The notes under the pieces: model-generated
What the model was told of the DNA's origin: nothing
The model's input: the letters and a program-made list of their open reading frames with translations, nothing else
Databases searched by the model: none
Made by a program: the position numbers and the translations under genes
Part shown: in pieces, positions 8,399 through 16,514 of the stretch
Numbering within the stretch: the first letter of the stretch is position 1
Layout of the letters: the number at the start of each line of letters is the position of its first letter
Assembly: GCA_022712895.1 (NCBI GenBank)
Contig: JAFLJS010000020.1
Span: forward strand, 1-49,627
DNA length: 49,627 bases
Direction: 5' to 3'
Origin: Desulfocapsa sp.
GTDB lineage: Bacteria; Desulfobacterota; Desulfobulbia; Desulfobulbales; Desulfocapsaceae

Positions 8399-10183
8399 AT
8401 GGAATTTAGCGAAGCAACACTTCAACTGTATCAGCAGCATCTTCCGGGAAGTCGTCTTGTAAATAATCAGCTGCGGGGAGATTGTCCATTTTGCAAAGAA
8501 AAGGGATTTGATGGAACAGATAAATTTCTTGTTTATCTGAATAAGGATGGTTTCTTTTTCGGTTATTTTTGCTGTCTGAATCATTGTGTGCCCGGTGGTT
8601 TTCCGCTTTGGTTTGCAAGGCTTTCCGGAATTGACCCTTCTCATATCCCGGGATTTGATCCTGACCGGGAGATTTTGCTGAAAAATGTAGATTATCCCGC
8701 AAAAAATTTAAATCATGAAATAACTGTTCATACGGCGAGCATGACGGAGAGTCTGCAGGCACGTTTTCAGGACGCGGGCGTACGTAATGATGTGCTTTTA
8801 GACTTGGGGATTGGTTTCAATGGACGTTATCTTGTGTATCCGTATTTTCAGGATGATGGCAACTGTTATGCTGCCCATTGTGTTTTCCCGGATCGCGTAG
8901 AAGATAGTTTCTGGCATGGCAATGAAGATTTTTTTACTGAGCAGCATCGTATTTTTAATGTGCAGGATATTGCCAGATGTGAAAATGGTGCACTCTTTCT
9001 GTGCGTTGGTGAGGAATCCCTTTTGGTGCTGAAAAATCTGGGATATCCCGCTGTGGCAGTACCTGATTTAGCAACTCTTGAAAGTCTGGATCCTGTTCGT
9101 TTTGCTTTTATCAAAACCCTGTTTCTTGTGACATCAAATTCTCAGGAAGCCGATGTCAGTATGAGGGTATTAGCTTCTCGCATGGGCTATAAGGTACGCC
9201 CTTTCAGGTGGCCGGCAGGCCTTGCCAGAGAATATAGTCTCTGGCAAATGGCAAAAGAGAAGGGTGACGGTTTTCGAGCAGCTGTTTCAACAATGATTTC
9301 AACATCCCGTGCTTTCTCTCCGTTTGCCACTCCCAGAAGAGAATATGAGAGCTTCAGGGAACAGCTTACAATGGAGGGTGGCCGTGATTACAGTGCTTTG
9401 CGCTCTGGTTTTCCACTACTTGATGAAGCCTTAGGTGGGATTCATGGTATCAATATCATTGGAGGCGCTCCCAAAACCGGTAAGTCCACCTTTTTGATTC
9501 AGGCTGCCACTGAAATGGCTTTACGGAAGATCCCGGTGCTCTATTACGATTTTGAAAATGGCAGACAAAAAATATATCAACGCAGTCTCTGTCGTCTGAG
9601 TCGTATTGCTGCTGAGAAGATCAGGTCACAAAATTTAACAGCTGATGAAAAAAAACGTTTTGACCTGGCAACGCAAAAAATGCAGAAGATGTTGCAATTT
9701 TTCAGGGTAATAAATGATAGGCAAGTGAACCCGGAAATCATGCGTCGTCATATCGATTTTATTCGTCATGAGACGAACTCACCGTACACTGTTGTGGTGA
9801 TAGACAGTCTGCATAAACTTCCCTTTAAAGATTTCTCGGAACGCAGAACAGGTATTGATGCCTGGTTGCGGCAAATGGAATCCATCCGTGATGAACTTCG
9901 AGTTTCTTTTCTTGTTGTGTCCGAATTATCCAGAGGGGATGGCAGGAGTTACCAGGAAACACCACATCTTGGAGTGTTTAAAGGCTCTGGCGATATTGAG
10001 TATAGTGCGGATAACGCTATGGTGCTCTATCCCGATTGGGACCAGATGGAGACTATGTCAGGTGAAAATCGTAAAAACAGATTGTGGTTGGTTGCCAGTC
10101 GTGAGCATAGTCCGGGGCATGTTGCCGACTATATCGTTGATTATCCATATTGGGGGTTTACTGAGCATTCTCCAGGGGCATAA
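8399..10183 (+). CDS. CHC2-type zinc finger and RecA-like ATPase (primase/helicase-like) protein
   Basis: A protein of about 594 aa. Near residue 28 it has a cysteine cluster (CPFC ... FCCLNHC) resembling the CHC2 zinc finger of DnaG-type primases. The middle (about 90-270) is compatible with a degenerate Toprim-like region, although its catalytic acidic residues were not confirmed. The C-terminal half (about 335-580) is a RecA/RepA-like ATPase with Walker A GGAPKTGKST and Walker B VVVIDSLHKL. This order resembles phage and plasmid primase-helicases, but no replicon or phage genes flank it. The ATG at 8399 has GAG six bases upstream. A TTG at 8384 would add five residues. It lies 26 bp after the PilZ protein gene, so a shared function is possible. 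Confidence 0.75.
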   Translation: MEFSEATLQLYQQHLPGSRLVNNQLRGDCPFCKEKGFDGTDKFLVYLNKDGFFFGYFCCLNHCVPGGFPLWFARLSGIDPSHIPGFDPDREILLKNVDYPAKNLNHEITVHTASMTESLQARFQDAGVRNDVLLDLGIGFNGRYLVYPYFQDDGNCYAAHCVFPDRVEDSFWHGNEDFFTEQHRIFNVQDIARCENGALFLCVGEESLLVLKNLGYPAVAVPDLATLESLDPVRFAFIKTLFLVTSNSQEADVSMRVLASRMGYKVRPFRWPAGLAREYSLWQMAKEKGDGFRAAVSTMISTSRAFSPFATPRREYESFREQLTMEGGRDYSALRSGFPLLDEALGGIHGINIIGGAPKTGKSTFLIQAATEMALRKIPVLYYDFENGRQKIYQRSLCRLSRIAAEKIRSQNLTADEKKRFDLATQKMQKMLQFFRVINDRQVNPEIMRRHIDFIRHETNSPYTVVVIDSLHKLPFKDFSERRTGIDAWLRQMESIRDELRVSFLVVSELSRGDGRSYQETPHLGVFKGSGDIEYSADNAMVLYPDWDQMETMSGENRKNRLWLVASREHSPGHVADYIVDYPYWGFTEHSPGA

Positions 10184-10343
10184 AAAAATGTCTAGCTGAA
10201 ATTCAAAAGTTGTTGAATCCTACTGGAAGTTCCTATTTTTATTTGGTGTTTTTCTGTGTGGTACGGTATCTTCCTGAATGTTGTTAGGCAAATTTACTGT
10301 ATTGGTTTTTTTTTAATGCAAATAGCTTTTCAGGGAGTAGCGT

Positions 10344-11027
10344 ATGAAACTGTTTTCTTCGGCCATGATTGCTGCTGGTTTTCTTGTTTTTACAGTTCAA
10401 AATGTACTGGCATTTGATATACATGGCGGCAATGCCCTTTGGGGAAAATACGCCATACAGACTTGCCGATCGTGTCATACTGAAAAAGGATTGACGTCTC
10501 TTGATCCTCAAGAAAGAAGTGCTGAAGTATGGGAAACGTTTTTTGTAGATGACTACAAGAAATTGCAAGAAATGGATCATGATTTCTCAGCCGTTGGTAT
10601 TAATGATAGGCAGCTGGAGAATATCCATAAGTACCTTGTCGAGACTGCTCCAAAAAGGAGCGGTGGCTCTGCGATTGCCACCAGCCCTAAAAAAACATAT
10701 ACCACTTCTTTGAGGAAATCAAAAGTAGTAACTGGCAAAAGTAGTGGCGGCAAAAAGTTTGATATGGAAGCCGGAAATGCTGGAAAGGGGAGGTATATTT
10801 TCAGGAAATGCCTCGCTTGCCATAAGAAAAATAAAGCACCTGTTATCTCTCCAGCAGACAGAACAAGAAAGGCATGGAGTCGTTTCTTTGACCGTGATTT
10901 TAGAAAGTTTAAGAAATATATGCCAAAGTTTGATACGTATAAGTATTCAACTTCACAGATGGAGCATCTCCATCAGTTTTTTCTGAAATATGCTCTTGAT
11001 GCTGAGAAACCAAAGACTTGTGAATAA
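10344..11027 (+). CDS. Periplasmic diheme c-type cytochrome with tandem-duplicated domain
   Basis: A 227-aa protein with a Sec signal peptide (about residues 1-23, ending VLA) and two CxxCH heme sites: CRSCH at 41-45 and CLACH at 156-160. The two halves are clearly homologous. Both begin G(G/A)NA..G.Y followed by the heme site, and continue with a W...FF.(D)D(Y/F)(K/R)K stretch and a terminal helix containing (I/L)H(K/Q)(Y/F). It is therefore an internal duplication of a small class I-like monoheme unit. GGGAG precedes the ATG at a good distance. It probably shuttles electrons in the periplasm and may serve the neighbouring multiheme protein, which is encoded convergently beyond a strong terminator. 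Confidence 0.85.
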   Translation: MKLFSSAMIAAGFLVFTVQNVLAFDIHGGNALWGKYAIQTCRSCHTEKGLTSLDPQERSAEVWETFFVDDYKKLQEMDHDFSAVGINDRQLENIHKYLVETAPKRSGGSAIATSPKKTYTTSLRKSKVVTGKSSGGKKFDMEAGNAGKGRYIFRKCLACHKKNKAPVISPADRTRKAWSRFFDRDFRKFKKYMPKFDTYKYSTSQMEHLHQFFLKYALDAEKPKTCE

Positions 11028-11180
11028 AATACAGACGTTGCTATTGATATGGGGGATGGCTTTGCTTACCTGAACATTTCAACAGTAAGGGTTGAAAAGC
11101 AGGAGTTTGAGGACAGAGATTACTGAACAGAGTTCCCGTTGACGTTTTCGTTCTGTTTGTTGTCGGTTCGGTGTTTAGAG

Positions 11181-11228
11181 AATAACAAAGCCCAAGTGCC
11201 TATGTTTCAGCACTTGGGCTTTGTTATT
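11181..11228. terminator. Strong bidirectional intrinsic terminator
   Basis: A perfect 19-bp inverted repeat (11181-11199 and 11210-11228) with a 10-base loop. The stem contains GCCCAAGTGC. Flanking A and T runs give a U-tract on either strand. It lies between the diheme cytochrome gene and the convergent cytochrome-rhodanese gene and should end transcription from both. Confidence 0.9.
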
Positions 11229-11258
11229 AACTCAGTGTTAGATTGTTGTTCCCCAGCT

Positions 11259-13400
11259 TTAGTCAAATTCAGCCGCCCACTCCGCCCATGAACCATCATG
11301 GGTCTTTACATTCGCATATCCAAGATACTCAAGTACCATATACAATTCTGCCGCCAGCATATTGGTATTACAGGTTGTGATAATAGTTCTACCCGTTGAA
11401 GCATTGCTGATTCCAGCATTGGAAAGTAACCAGGCAAGACGTTTGGTGGAGTATAGTTCACCGTTACTGTTGCGAAGAGTTTGTAGTGGTAAACTAATTG
11501 ATTCCGGAATAGCACCACCTCTTTTGGCGATATCACTTCTCAGCATATCACCCTTGTGCTGTGCTACATTTCGTGTGTCCACCACAATGGCCTGTCCTGC
11601 ACCCATGAGTCTAATGATATCTTGATTATTAACAAGAAGATCCGGTGTGGCGCTGAGAGGATACTTTTTGACTTTAGTTTTAGGTGCCCGGCCTTTGGCA
11701 AGCTTGTATCCTTTCTCCTTCCAGGAATCAATGGTGCCATCAAGAAAAGAAATATTTTTATGGCCGACCATTTGTAGGGCAAGGAAGGCAATACCACGCC
11801 CACTATGACCATCGTCATATATGACTACTCTTTTCTTCGGAGTGAGACCCAGACGCGACCCTCCGAAAATTTTGGCAAGTTCTTCCGCTGTCTGCATCAT
11901 ATAGGGAGGTGTGGACTCTGCAGGTGTCCGAAAGAGACAGAAACAGAGGTGATAGGCCCCGGGAATATGCCCTTTTTCGTACTGTCCTCTGGTTCGTGTG
12001 TCAAGAATGATGATATTGTTATCTTTCTGGTGTTTTTTTAGCCATTCTATTGAAACACGCATGGTTGGATCGGGATGAGTAGGAGAGAGAATAAAGGATC
12101 GCTTCGTCTGCACAGGACCAGGTACATCGGAGGTTTTCAACGCAACATGTCTGTTGATAACGATTTGATCAAATGGCATTGAATCCTGGGTAAGAAAGAG
12201 CTCTTTATTTCCGTGGCAATGGTTGCAGTCTGCACTTTGCCATGTTCGGCGCTGGATGGTGTGGGGGGAGGCTCTCTTGTAAGTTGGTAATGCGGAGTAA
12301 CTTTGCATTTTGCCTATGGTATCTTTAAAAGTGTCTCGCTGTACAGCAACTTCGCGAAGTAGGACAAAACGAGGACCTTCTTTATCAGGATTTAAACCAA
12401 TCTTTAAGTTTTTGTATGAAGGTGATGATTGTGAGTAGACTATTCCGTCTTTGTCAGTTGCAATGTGGCAGGAGTTGCAGTTCTGATATGGTGCCGCATG
12501 ACAAACTGCACACGATACATTTTTATGCAGTACATGTTCAGGGATGGGGCCATTGCTTACATCTGCATGACAGTCAATGCACTTTGCCTTGGCACTGAAA
12601 TGAAATCTGTTGTCTCCCTTTTCTGCCGCGGCATGTAACTCTTCGTTACCATGACAACTGGTACAAGTCATATTGTGTTTGCGATAATGGATATCTCCAC
12701 TCCCTTTTTTACCTATGAAATCATTGCCAGTTGGAGATGTATGACAGGGGAGGCAGTTGTAGACAAAGTCAGGTTTTTTGATGAAAAAATGGCCCCTCTG
12801 TAATCCACCACCAGCGATGTCAGGCCTACTCACATGGCATGAACCACAACTGCCCTGGTGGCAAATAAGGCACTGTTTATCGAGGATTGAGTCTTTAAGT
12901 TTTGAAAGCTGGTCGGTTGAGCATCTTTTCTCAAGGGTGGCGTAGAGTGGGCTTGGATTCATATGCAGAGAGTTGCTTCCGCTAGTGCTGATATCGGAAT
13001 GACACTGTCCGCATGTGGTTTCACTGGTAAGACTGGGATCACTCACTAAGCCTTTATGGGCAAGTGCAGGGTCATTACTGTCAGGGTTGCCATTGTGGCA
13101 GAGATGGCAGGGAATCTGTCCATGGGTGGATTGTAGAAAGTCTTCATCAACAAGCATCTTTTCATAGAGGTCAAAAGGTGCTTTTTCCACTCCGTAACCT
13201 TTGCCGTGTTGCATGGAAGATATCTCGTCATCATCTTCACCAAACATTATAGCTTCTTCGGTAAGCTCATCCATTAGGTCGTCATCGGTATGACAGATGG
13301 CGCATTGGGTAAGTTCGGCAGCTGTCAGAGGTGGAAGAGCGAGTGCTGTCAGCAGGGTAAGTGCCGAACAAAATAGCACGGAAGTTTTGGTAGAGAACAT
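11259..13400 (-). CDS. 11-heme c-type cytochrome fused to tandem rhodanese domains
   Basis: A 713-aa exported protein. A signal peptide occupies about residues 1-28 (ending LTAAE). Eleven CxxCH sites lie at 33, 98, 130, 177, 185, 216, 246, 274, 297, 308 and 392. Two rhodanese-like domains follow. The first (about 445-570) has Asp in place of the catalytic Cys (VIYDDGHSGRG). The second (about 595-713) keeps it at Cys677 (IITTCNTN), the same inactive/active arrangement as two-domain thiosulfate sulfurtransferases. An upstream TTG (13412) is in frame, but the ATG at 13400 has GGAG seven bases before it and is preferred. The role is probably periplasmic electron transfer coupled to sulfane-sulfur handling; this is an inference. 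The DUF3373-like porin gene is immediately upstream on the same strand. Confidence 0.9.
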   Translation of the reverse strand: MFSTKTSVLFCSALTLLTALALPPLTAAELTQCAICHTDDDLMDELTEEAIMFGEDDDEISSMQHGKGYGVEKAPFDLYEKMLVDEDFLQSTHGQIPCHLCHNGNPDSNDPALAHKGLVSDPSLTSETTCGQCHSDISTSGSNSLHMNPSPLYATLEKRCSTDQLSKLKDSILDKQCLICHQGSCGSCHVSRPDIAGGGLQRGHFFIKKPDFVYNCLPCHTSPTGNDFIGKKGSGDIHYRKHNMTCTSCHGNEELHAAAEKGDNRFHFSAKAKCIDCHADVSNGPIPEHVLHKNVSCAVCHAAPYQNCNSCHIATDKDGIVYSQSSPSYKNLKIGLNPDKEGPRFVLLREVAVQRDTFKDTIGKMQSYSALPTYKRASPHTIQRRTWQSADCNHCHGNKELFLTQDSMPFDQIVINRHVALKTSDVPGPVQTKRSFILSPTHPDPTMRVSIEWLKKHQKDNNIIILDTRTRGQYEKGHIPGAYHLCFCLFRTPAESTPPYMMQTAEELAKIFGGSRLGLTPKKRVVIYDDGHSGRGIAFLALQMVGHKNISFLDGTIDSWKEKGYKLAKGRAPKTKVKKYPLSATPDLLVNNQDIIRLMGAGQAIVVDTRNVAQHKGDMLRSDIAKRGGAIPESISLPLQTLRNSNGELYSTKRLAWLLSNAGISNASTGRTIITTCNTNMLAAELYMVLEYLGYANVKTHDGSWAEWAAEFD

Positions 13401-13437
13401 AGATATCTCCAACTAAGTGTTATGATATATAGTATGG

Positions 13438-13480
13438 GGAAAAAAAAGAGGCAGATCGAAAAAATCGATCGGCCTCTTCT
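13438..13480 (-). terminator. Intrinsic terminator between porin and cytochrome-rhodanese genes
   Basis: On the minus strand a 14-bp stem (13465-13478 with 13446-13459, one mismatch) is followed by eight T residues (13447-13440). It lies just after the porin stop codon and 38 bases before the cytochrome ATG. It should limit, but not necessarily block, read-through from the porin gene into the cytochrome gene, allowing different expression levels. Confidence 0.8.
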
Positions 13481-13509
13481 GTTGCTGAATTGCTTAAACC
13501 AACTGTCTT

Positions 13510-15246
13510 TTACCAGCGATATACAAGATTCATGTAATAATTCCACATGGTATCAGTAACAGGTAGGAAGGAGTCAAGGGCGTTAAGATCTGAAATTTTT
13601 ACTGGGGCTCCCATGGGGTTTCCACTTCCTGAGTAAGCATAATCGTAGTATTGCGCACCCATGGAAAGGGTCAGCCTATTTCCAACCAGTGGATGGTTGT
13701 AAAAGAGTTCATATACTGAACCGCGAGTAGCAAGTTTTGATCCAGCGGGATTGTCTTCTCCACCGGTGAAGGAGATCCAATATTTTGAACCGTAGTTATA
13801 TTCAAATCCTATGCTAGCCGTCCAGGGGAGTTCGGTCTTGACACCACCCCAGAAAGAGTAACCCGTTCGGTTATGCTGTTCGCCATTGGAATTCAGTAAA
13901 CCGTCGGTTCCTAGAAACTGCATCATAGGGTTTGCAGAGATGCCGGATGGTTTTGCGTAGCTGAGTGCAAAGTCTCCAAAGAAACTAACATCTCCAACGG
14001 TGGTCTGGCCAAGTAATGTTACGATATCAATGGAACCGATGTTGGCTGTTGGCTCTGTACGACTGATATATGCTCCGTCATTGAGACTCATCTGGAACTG
14101 ATCATAGCTGCCGTCGTTGTCCATATCAAATCCGTTCAGCGTAAAGGGCTGAACCACAAGGCCGGTGAAACCGTCAGTTACGTTGGATGCATGAGCAAAC
14201 ATATGAGCAACTTTTGTTGTCTCATCTTCATAGATGTTGGCTACCCACCCTGCAAATTGCATATCATCAACGTCTGAGTTGTAGGACATGGAATAGGAAT
14301 TACCGGATCCAACGCCAGATTCAAAGCCAACTCCCCAGCACAGTTTGAAGTTTGCACCGGGAACGCCGGTTACTTCATCAAGGTTAAAGCCAAGGGATGC
14401 ACCGTCAAACTGCCAGTTGATACCGTGAGCCATGGGAGATCCTCCAACCATACTGGAGGTACTGAATTCTGATGGAGTACCACCAAGGGCAGGGCGTCGT
14501 CCTAAAGAAAAGTGGTAGCCTACATCACCCATATCACCAAAATAAGTGAAAAATGCACGTTCTACCCGCAGGGCTGAGTCACTGCCCGTGGAGTGCACAT
14601 TGCCATCCATGGTAACCGCGTTGGGGCCACCATTGTACCATTTGACTCCCGTGGAATCACCAAATATTTTAGCGGCAGAGAGGCGACCGACAAATGAAAG
14701 ATTTCGTGTTGGTTTGCCTTTGAGGTCCAGGCGAAGACGACTGGTAAAGAGGGTGTCGTTGCTGATGGATTGCTTTTCAACGCCCTGCTGTCTGAACATG
14801 GCCTTGTACTGTTCCATTTCGGCTGCAGAAAACTGGGAACCAGCAACGGCCATCTGGCTGATCTGGATCTGAGTAGCCATGGGCATGGTTTTTACTTTCA
14901 TATGGATGGAATTCACCTGGGTTTCCAGTTCAACACCTATTGTTACCCGGTCAAGTGCGGTGTGTTTTTCTGCATCACCAACCCGTTCATCAATTTCATC
15001 AACTACATCCATTACCTCAGCAACCTGAGCGTCTTGTTCTTCTTTCATTTCAAAACTCATCTGCAGCATCTCTTCTGCTGAAATGAGACGATCGTTGAGA
15101 TCCATAACTATATTTTTCAACATTTCAATTTCATTGATAAGATCTTGCTGCGAAAGTGTTGTCTGGCCACCGAAAGCTGCGCCTACTAAGAGCTGTGTAG
15201 ACAACAGGGCGCCGGTCAGCCCGATCATTGTATAACGCTTTATCAT
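13510..15246 (-). CDS. DUF3373-like outer-membrane beta-barrel porin
   Basis: A 578-aa protein with a signal peptide (about 1-26, AAFG) and a periplasmic coiled coil (about 30-105, including EIEMLKNIVMDLNDRL). From about residue 155 there are alternating amphipathic strands typical of a large barrel, ending in a C-terminal Trp (LVYRW), the usual BAM recognition feature. The sequence resembles DUF3373 proteins, which in metal- and sulfur-reducing Desulfobacterota are often encoded next to multiheme cytochromes and are thought to house them across the outer membrane. Here the next gene downstream encodes an 11-heme cytochrome. A porin-cytochrome conduit is therefore likely, but not demonstrated by sequence alone. 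Confidence 0.8.
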   Translation of the reverse strand: MIKRYTMIGLTGALLSTQLLVGAAFGGQTTLSQQDLINEIEMLKNIVMDLNDRLISAEEMLQMSFEMKEEQDAQVAEVMDVVDEIDERVGDAEKHTALDRVTIGVELETQVNSIHMKVKTMPMATQIQISQMAVAGSQFSAAEMEQYKAMFRQQGVEKQSISNDTLFTSRLRLDLKGKPTRNLSFVGRLSAAKIFGDSTGVKWYNGGPNAVTMDGNVHSTGSDSALRVERAFFTYFGDMGDVGYHFSLGRRPALGGTPSEFSTSSMVGGSPMAHGINWQFDGASLGFNLDEVTGVPGANFKLCWGVGFESGVGSGNSYSMSYNSDVDDMQFAGWVANIYEDETTKVAHMFAHASNVTDGFTGLVVQPFTLNGFDMDNDGSYDQFQMSLNDGAYISRTEPTANIGSIDIVTLLGQTTVGDVSFFGDFALSYAKPSGISANPMMQFLGTDGLLNSNGEQHNRTGYSFWGGVKTELPWTASIGFEYNYGSKYWISFTGGEDNPAGSKLATRGSVYELFYNHPLVGNRLTLSMGAQYYDYAYSGSGNPMGAPVKISDLNALDSFLPVTDTMWNYYMNLVYRW

Positions 15247-15531
15247 GTTTTTTCTCTACAGAAGGATGGGTGATGGTAACTATTACTAATTAAAGGTTTT
15301 CTTTCTTCATCTTTGTTTTTAGTAGAGCGGAGGGCGCTTTGTCAAGGAGAAAGGGTATTTTAGGCTAGGGATTTGATAGTTATAGCGTTTCGCTAAGATC
15401 TTAAATAATTGTTGTGACATGATTATATTCCTTATTCGTTTCAATTCACAGGCAGAGGTGTTATAGTTTTCCAGTTTTTGAGGGGGAGATAAAGATTGTC
15501 AGGTTTTTAATGCAAAAATAAGGAGGAGAAA
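15247..15531. other. Divergent intergenic region between porin and heme-sensor genes
   Basis: This 285-bp region separates two divergent genes and must hold both promoters. A TTGACA hexamer on the minus strand (15345-15340) is a candidate -35 for the porin gene, but the -10 match 15-17 bases away is poor. AAGGAGGAG at 15521-15529 is the ribosome-binding site for the sensor gene. No obvious operator palindrome was found. Confidence 0.45.
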
Positions 15532-16437
15532 ATGGGGATACGATCAAAATTTATTATTATTATTACGGTACTGAGCCTTCTAGCCACCATTGTTATTGGG
15601 TATACCAGTTACATGTTGAGTCGGCAGAGTGCCATTGCCGAAGCGAAAAGCAAGGGTGAGATTATCTATAATTATATCGAAGCCAGTGCTAAATTCTTTG
15701 GTAAATATCAGTATCCATTGATAATGGAAGACAATATGGATAAAGACAGGTTTGTTCCTGAACTGATGTCCAAATTTGTTGTTAGTCGTATGGAGTTTGA
15801 GATTTTTCAAGAGACTCTTGAAGGTTACCTGTTTAAGCAGGCGACTCTAGATCCTCTCTGGCCAGATAATAAAGCTAATAGTGATGAACAGAAAGTGATC
15901 GCATACTTTGAGGCTAACCCTGAATCAATGGAGCAACAGGGTGTCATGGAGAAGAATGGGGAGAATTTCTTTTACACTGCACGGCCCATCCGTATTGAAA
16001 AGGCTTTTTGTCTGACTTGTCACGGAGATCCAGCGGATGCTCCTGGTGATCAGCGGGATATTTACGGTACAGAGGATGGCTATAACTGGAGCATGGGCGA
16101 AACCGTAGGAACTTCTATTGTCTATATTTCAATTGCTAAAGCAATGGACGATGCAAAACAGTCTGCGCTGAAGATTTTCACCGTTGGTATTGTCTGTTTA
16201 CTGGTGACCATCATCTGTATCTGGGTATTCCTTGATCGTTCTGTTGTTGCCCCTATTATTCAACTATCCAGTTCTGCCAAGGATATCAGTATTGGCAAAA
16301 ACCTCTGTGATTCTATCCATACAGACTCCAATGATGAAATTGGTGGATTGGCTAACTCCATTGATCGTATGCGAATCAGTGTGAATAAATTATTGAAACG
16401 AACGTGCCCTGACGCAAAAAAACGAAAAAAGAAGTAA
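15532..16437 (+). CDS. Membrane c-heme sensor protein (DUF3365/Tll0287-like) with HAMP
   Basis: A 301-aa protein with a first membrane segment at about 7-27, an extracytoplasmic domain at about 30-210 resembling the DUF3365 (Tll0287-like) heme-binding sensor fold with one CLTCH heme site near residue 162, a second membrane segment at about 218-238, and a HAMP-like segment at about 240-290. It ends with a basic tail (KKRKKK) and has no histidine kinase, methyl-accepting, GGDEF or PAS domain. This is unusual for the architecture and suggests loss of, or separation from, an output domain. A strong ribosome-binding site (AAGGAGGAG) precedes the ATG. Divergent from the porin gene, it may sense periplasmic redox state or a small ligand. 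Confidence 0.8.
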   Translation: MGIRSKFIIIITVLSLLATIVIGYTSYMLSRQSAIAEAKSKGEIIYNYIEASAKFFGKYQYPLIMEDNMDKDRFVPELMSKFVVSRMEFEIFQETLEGYLFKQATLDPLWPDNKANSDEQKVIAYFEANPESMEQQGVMEKNGENFFYTARPIRIEKAFCLTCHGDPADAPGDQRDIYGTEDGYNWSMGETVGTSIVYISIAKAMDDAKQSALKIFTVGIVCLLVTIICIWVFLDRSVVAPIIQLSSSAKDISIGKNLCDSIHTDSNDEIGGLANSIDRMRISVNKLLKRTCPDAKKRKKK

Positions 16438-16461
16438 ACTAGCAGAGTTATTTTGTATAAA

Positions 16462-16497
16462 AAAAGGCCATTGCAGTATTTGTTGCAATGGCCTTTT
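16462..16497. terminator. Bidirectional intrinsic terminator
   Basis: A perfect 14-bp inverted repeat (16462-16475 and 16484-16497), containing GGCCATTGCA with flanking A/T runs, separates the convergent heme-sensor and trmFO genes and can terminate both. Confidence 0.85.
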
Positions 16498-16514
16498 GGC
16501 TTTGTTCTACCGGG

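Noticed and set aside
8399-10183. A prophage or plasmid replication module
   Set aside because: Only one primase/helicase-like gene is present, with no integrase, attachment site, capsid or replication initiator nearby.
13401-13412. TTG at 13412 as the start of the cytochrome-rhodanese gene
   Set aside because: The ATG at 13400 has GGAG at proper spacing and gives a standard signal peptide; the TTG lies inside that ribosome-binding region.
15532-16437. Heme sensor as a frameshifted chemotaxis receptor
   Set aside because: No methyl-accepting signalling sequence is seen in any frame after the stop; a strong terminator follows directly.
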